A DNA stretch of 64,000 nucleotides from NCBI RefSeq assembly GCF_902706295.1, contig NZ_CACSJJ010000008.1:1-64000 (forward strand). Reading direction: 5' to 3'. Source of the DNA: Arthrobacter sp. 18067. GTDB taxonomy: Bacteria > Actinomycetota > Actinomycetes > Actinomycetales > Micrococcaceae. The notes beneath the pieces are model-generated. The model worked only from the letters and a program-made list of their open reading frames with translations. It did not search any database and was not told where the DNA came from. Below, piece after piece: positions 60,908 to 64,000 of the stretch (positions are counted from its first letter, which is position 1; each line of letters begins with the position of its first letter). The translations under genes were made by a program, and so were the position numbers.

Positions 60908-61852
60908 ATGACTGAATCTTCCGCGCCCAAAAACCGAGAATCCCTACCGGCAGGCGTGTGGGGCGTTGTCGCTACACCGTTCCAAGGCAGCACCCTCGAC
61001 GTGGACCTGGACAGTCTGGCCGGGCTTGTGGAGCACTACGAAGCCATCGGCGCCACCGGGCTCACCGTCCTGGGAGTCTTCGGCGAAGCAGCCGCGCTCA
61101 CGGCCGAGGAACGCCGCGATGTCCTGGAAACCGTGGTCGAATGCACCTCACTCCCTTTGGTCGTTGGAGTGACCGCCCTGGCCACCCGCACTGCCATCGA
61201 GGAAGTACTTGCAGCAAAGGAAGTGGCCGGCAGCCGGCTCGCGGCCGTGATGGTGCAGGCCAACTCTGCCAGAGCCGAGATGGTGATTGCCCATCTGAAT
61301 GCCATTCACCGCGCTACCGGCGCCAACGTTGTCCTGCAGGACTATCCACTGGCCAGCGGTGTCAGCATCGCCACGTCCGCGCTGATCTCCGTGGTCAACG
61401 CCTGCGAGTACGTCATCGCCGTCAAGGCCGAGGCACCGCCCACCAGCGTCGCGATCGCGGAGTTGAGTGCCGCCGTCGGGGTTTCCATCTTTGGTGGTCT
61501 TGGCGGGCAAGGGCTGCTGGACGAACTCATGGCCGGCGCCGCGGGAGCCATGACGGGTTTCTCCTACCCCGAAGCTTTGATCGCCTGCGTACGGGCGTGG
61601 CAACAGGACGGCTACGAGGCCGCCCAACGCGAGTTGTTGCCCTACCTGCCGCTGATCAACTTTGAGCAGCAGGCCAAGGTGGCGTTGGCCATCCGCAAGG
61701 AATGTCTGCGCGAGCGAGGCCTGATCAAGGACTCGGGCGTCCGGGCACCAGCGGCGGGCTTCCCCGAAAACCTGCGGACCAGCATGGGGACGCACCTTAG
61801 CGAAGCCGCTACAGCGCTGGAAACCGTAAAAACTGCAGTGGGGAGTTTCTGA
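60908..61852 (+). CDS. DHDPS/NAL-family lyase or dehydratase
   Basis: 314-aa TIM-barrel class I aldolase-type enzyme. The Schiff-base Lys is in YVIAVKAEAPP, the catalytic Tyr in LQDYPLASG, and GLTVLGVFGEAAALTAEER replaces the usual GTTGE motif with VFGEA. Family members cleave or dehydrate keto acids (dapA, nanA, KdgD, hydroxyproline-pathway enzymes). With an aldehyde dehydrogenase two genes later, it may produce a semialdehyde that is then oxidised (inference). Confidence 0.9.
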   Translation: MTESSAPKNRESLPAGVWGVVATPFQGSTLDVDLDSLAGLVEHYEAIGATGLTVLGVFGEAAALTAEERRDVLETVVECTSLPLVVGVTALATRTAIEEVLAAKEVAGSRLAAVMVQANSARAEMVIAHLNAIHRATGANVVLQDYPLASGVSIATSALISVVNACEYVIAVKAEAPPTSVAIAELSAAVGVSIFGGLGGQGLLDELMAGAAGAMTGFSYPEALIACVRAWQQDGYEAAQRELLPYLPLINFEQQAKVALAIRKECLRERGLIKDSGVRAPAAGFPENLRTSMGTHLSEAATALETVKTAVGSF

Positions 61853-62664
61853 TGGACCTGGGAATCGCCGGCAAGACCGCATTGATTGCTGCGTCCACGG
61901 GTGGGCTGGGCCTGGCCGTGGCGCGTGCCCTGGCTGCCGAGGGAGTACGGGTGGCGATCGTTGGCCGCCGCAGGGACCGCGCCAAGGAGATCGCCGGTGA
62001 ACTGCAGGCGGCGTACGGGACTGGCTCACTGGGTACCAGCGGCTTTGACGCCATCGCCATCGAGGCCGACCTCACCACCCCCGAAGGCATCGAGTCAGCA
62101 GTTGAACAAACCGTGGCGGACCTTGGGGCCATCGACATCCTGGTCCTCAACGGCCCCGGCCCCAAGCCCGGCGCCGCCGCGACCTTGGGCTCGGACGACA
62201 TCGCTGCGGCCTTCGATCTCCTCGTCAAACCCCACCACGCCTTGGTATCGCACGTCCTTCCGGGCATGCGGGAACGGCGTTGGGGCCGCATCCTGGCCAT
62301 CGGATCCAGCGGCGTCGTCGCTCCGCTGCCCAACCTTGCCGTCTCCAACACTGGACGGGCCGCCCTGGCCGGCTACCTCAAGACGCTCGCCGCCGAAGTG
62401 GCGTTGGATGAAGTCACCGTGAATCTCCTCCTTCCCGGCAGGATCGCCACCGACCGCGTCACCCAGCTTGACCAAGCCGCCGCCAAACGACGCGGCACCA
62501 CGACGGAAGACATCCAACTCGAATCCCGCAAGACCATCCCCGCCCGCCGCTATGGAGAGCCCGCCGAGTTCGGTGCGGCTGCCGCGTTCCTGTGCAGCGC
62601 CCCGGCGTCGTACATCACCGGAGTCGCGCTCAGGTGCGACGGCGGCCTGATCCGCAGCCTCTAA
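61852..62664 (+). CDS. Atypical SDR-family oxidoreductase
   Basis: 270-aa short-chain dehydrogenase starting in the preceding stop (TGATG). The cofactor site is AASTGGLGLAVARAL and the catalytic Ser region is IGSSGVVAP. The usual YxxxK is absent: the aligned segment reads LAVSNTGRAALAGYLKTLA, with Ser and Arg in the Tyr/Lys positions. This substituted form is recurrent in a branch of FabG-like SDRs, so the protein may still be an enzyme, but its chemistry is uncertain. Confidence 0.88.
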   Translation: MDLGIAGKTALIAASTGGLGLAVARALAAEGVRVAIVGRRRDRAKEIAGELQAAYGTGSLGTSGFDAIAIEADLTTPEGIESAVEQTVADLGAIDILVLNGPGPKPGAAATLGSDDIAAAFDLLVKPHHALVSHVLPGMRERRWGRILAIGSSGVVAPLPNLAVSNTGRAALAGYLKTLAAEVALDEVTVNLLLPGRIATDRVTQLDQAAAKRRGTTTEDIQLESRKTIPARRYGEPAEFGAAAAFLCSAPASYITGVALRCDGGLIRSL

Positions 62665-62690
62665 CCCCCCCTACTTTCAAAGGAAAAACA

Positions 62691-64000
62691 ATGACGTCAA
62701 CAGCCTTGGAAACCACCCTTGCCTTGAACGCCACCATCACCGCACAACACCTCATCAATGGCCAATGGCTGGGCGAGGCGAACACGCAGCGGATGAACCC
62801 GGCCCGTCCGGAAGAGCTCGCGGCCCTCTCCCCCAGCGGCTCAGCCCAGGACGTGGACGCTGCCATCACCGCCGCCACTGCGGCACAGCCCGGGTGGGCT
62901 GCCATGCCCGCGCCGTCGCGGGGCGCCATCCTCATCGCTGCCGGCAACCTCCTGATAGAACGCCAGGCAGCCATCGCCGAGGACCTGGTCCGCGAAGAAG
63001 GCAAGACCCTGGCCGAGGCCAAGGGCGAGGTCAAGCGCGCCTCCGACGTCCTGCGTTTCTTTGGCTCCCTCGGCTGGGCCGCTGCCGGTGAGGTCCTGCC
63101 CAGCGGCTTGCCGGACACCACCATCACTACCCGCCGCGAGCCGCTGGGCGTCATTGGGCTGATTACCCCGTGGAACTTCCCCATCGCCATTCCGGCATGG
63201 AAGACCGCCCCGGCACTGATCAGCGGCAACACCGTGGTCATCAAGCCGGCGGAACTCACACCGTTGTCGGCAACCCACCTGGCCCGTGCACTCCAGGACG
63301 CCGGACTGCCTGCGGGCGTCTTCAACGTGGTGCACGGCAAGGGCCGCGTGGTGGGCGATGCCCTGGCCCGGGATCCGCGCATCGCCGGCATGTCCTTCAC
63401 CGGTTCTACCAAAATCGGCCTCGGGCTGCAGGAAATCCTCAACGCCCGTCGTGCCCGGGTCCAACTGGAAATGGGCGGCAAGAACGGTGTCCTGGTCCTC
63501 GACGACGCCGATGCCCGCAAAGCCGCGCAGGTGGTGGCCGCAGGTGCTTTCGGCCTGACCGGACAGGCCTGCACGGCGACGTCCCGTGTCTACGTGACGC
63601 CGGGCATCCGCGCTGCGTTCCTGGAAGCACTGGTCCAGGAGGCTGCGGCCTACAGCACCGGCGACGGTCTTGACCCGGATGCCCGCATGGGCGCCGTGGT
63701 GAGCAGGCAGCAATTCGGGCAGGACCAGGCCGCGGTGCGTACCGCCGTCGAACGCGGCGCAACGCTCCTGCATGGAAGCTACGACGGCGACCCGAACGGC
63801 CCGCTGTTCTTCCCGGCCGCGGTACTCACGGACCTGCCAATGGACGACGCAGCGGTAACGGAGGAGATCTTCGGGCCGGTGGTTGCGGTACTTGAGGTGC
63901 CCGATTACGAGGCCGGCCTCGCTGCCATCAACGATTCCCGCTACGGCCTCACCGCCGGCATCTGCACGGACTCGCTGGCCCTCGCAACGGACTTCGCTGC
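62691..64000 (+). CDS. NAD(P)-dependent aldehyde (semialdehyde) dehydrogenase, truncated by window end
   Basis: At least 436 codons are present, with no stop before the window edge. AAAGGA 7-8 nt upstream supports ATG 62691. ALDH motifs: ITPWNFPIAIPAWKTAPAL, cofactor loop SFTGSTKIG, catalytic Glu in LEMGGKNGVLVL, catalytic Cys in GLTGQACTATSRVY, and EEIFGPVVAV. The sequence most resembles succinate- or alpha-ketoglutarate-semialdehyde dehydrogenases, consistent with a DHDPS-family enzyme upstream. It is the last gene of the operon visible here. Confidence 0.93.
   Translation, partial: MTSTALETTLALNATITAQHLINGQWLGEANTQRMNPARPEELAALSPSGSAQDVDAAITAATAAQPGWAAMPAPSRGAILIAAGNLLIERQAAIAEDLVREEGKTLAEAKGEVKRASDVLRFFGSLGWAAAGEVLPSGLPDTTITTRREPLGVIGLITPWNFPIAIPAWKTAPALISGNTVVIKPAELTPLSATHLARALQDAGLPAGVFNVVHGKGRVVGDALARDPRIAGMSFTGSTKIGLGLQEILNARRARVQLEMGGKNGVLVLDDADARKAAQVVAAGAFGLTGQACTATSRVYVTPGIRAAFLEALVQEAAAYSTGDGLDPDARMGAVVSRQQFGQDQAAVRTAVERGATLLHGSYDGDPNGPLFFPAAVLTDLPMDDAAVTEEIFGPVVAVLEVPDYEAGLAAINDSRYGLTAGICTDSLALATDFA

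Noticed and set aside
1..64000. tRNA, rRNA, riboswitch or transposase genes
   Set aside because: No cloverleaf-like segments, conserved riboswitch cores or transposase-like proteins were recognised by reading. A covariance-model search could still find small RNAs.

Overview
The window is a high-GC chromosome segment from an actinobacterium, most likely a soil Micrococcaceae of the Arthrobacter/Paenarthrobacter type. The inference rests on gene content and style: the bioB-bsaP-bioA-bioF-bioD order, many GntR/TetR-controlled catabolic operons, a Tex protein with an RG-rich tail, a TM0106-type nuclease-helicase, Tat-type secretion signals, GTG/TTG starts and 4-bp ATGA/GTGA gene overlaps. No rRNA, tRNA, CRISPR array, transposase, phage or plasmid gene was recognised.

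Layout. 1-745: a gene-free, repeat-rich stretch holding a 17-bp tandem duplication, a nested heptamer tandem repeat and a decayed copy of the 3' end of a DUF624 gene. 746-2083: a Tat-exported amidohydrolase. 2080-8453: a five-gene minus-strand operon (GH42 beta-galactosidase, two ABC permeases, a lipoprotein binding protein, a DUF624 membrane protein) for uptake and cleavage of beta-galactosides. 8768-9520: an ArsR-SRPBCC fusion regulator. 9606-13980: a nucleoside salvage locus (nucleoside hydrolase and MFS transporter, divergent from a GntR regulator and a ribokinase). 13926-25670: mixed genes, including TetR-controlled units, acylphosphatase, a winged-helix/X25 fusion, adenine/adenosine deaminase, two alpha/beta hydrolases, tex and a CBS protein. 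26009-32434: a 736-aa putative metzincin protease, a cytosine deaminase and a RecB-like nuclease-helicase. 32431-40645: a GntR-controlled catabolic operon (TIM-barrel protein, DhaK-DhaL kinase, RpiB-type and TPI-type isomerases, two dehydrogenases, an MFS transporter and a 30-residue membrane microprotein), best explained as a route through L-erythrulose phosphate to D-erythrose 4-phosphate. 40789-48234: an OYE, a SIS protein, stress-type genes (alcohol dehydrogenase, SDR, CsbD), a long perfect palindrome and an NCS1 nucleobase permease.

48428-54005 is a tightly overlapped biotin operon: bioB, the Fe-S auxiliary gene bsaP, bioA, bioF, bioD, then a cytochrome P450 in the place where Bacillus carries bioI. 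It is followed by an orphan vsr endonuclease and a degenerate HPt-like protein. 55314-64000 is an XRE-cupin regulator followed by a seven-gene catabolic operon (MHS-type transporter, FAD oxidoreductase, CaiB CoA-transferase, enoyl-CoA hydratase, DHDPS-family lyase/dehydratase, SDR, aldehyde dehydrogenase cut by the window end) whose substrate I cannot name.

Shared themes: nucleobase/nucleoside salvage genes are scattered through the window (nucleoside hydrolase, ribokinase, adenine/adenosine deaminase, cytosine deaminase, NCS1 permease). Five genes show the same leaderless-promoter geometry, with exactly 6 nt between the -10 hexamer and the start codon. Many gene pairs overlap at start/stop or stop/stop codons.
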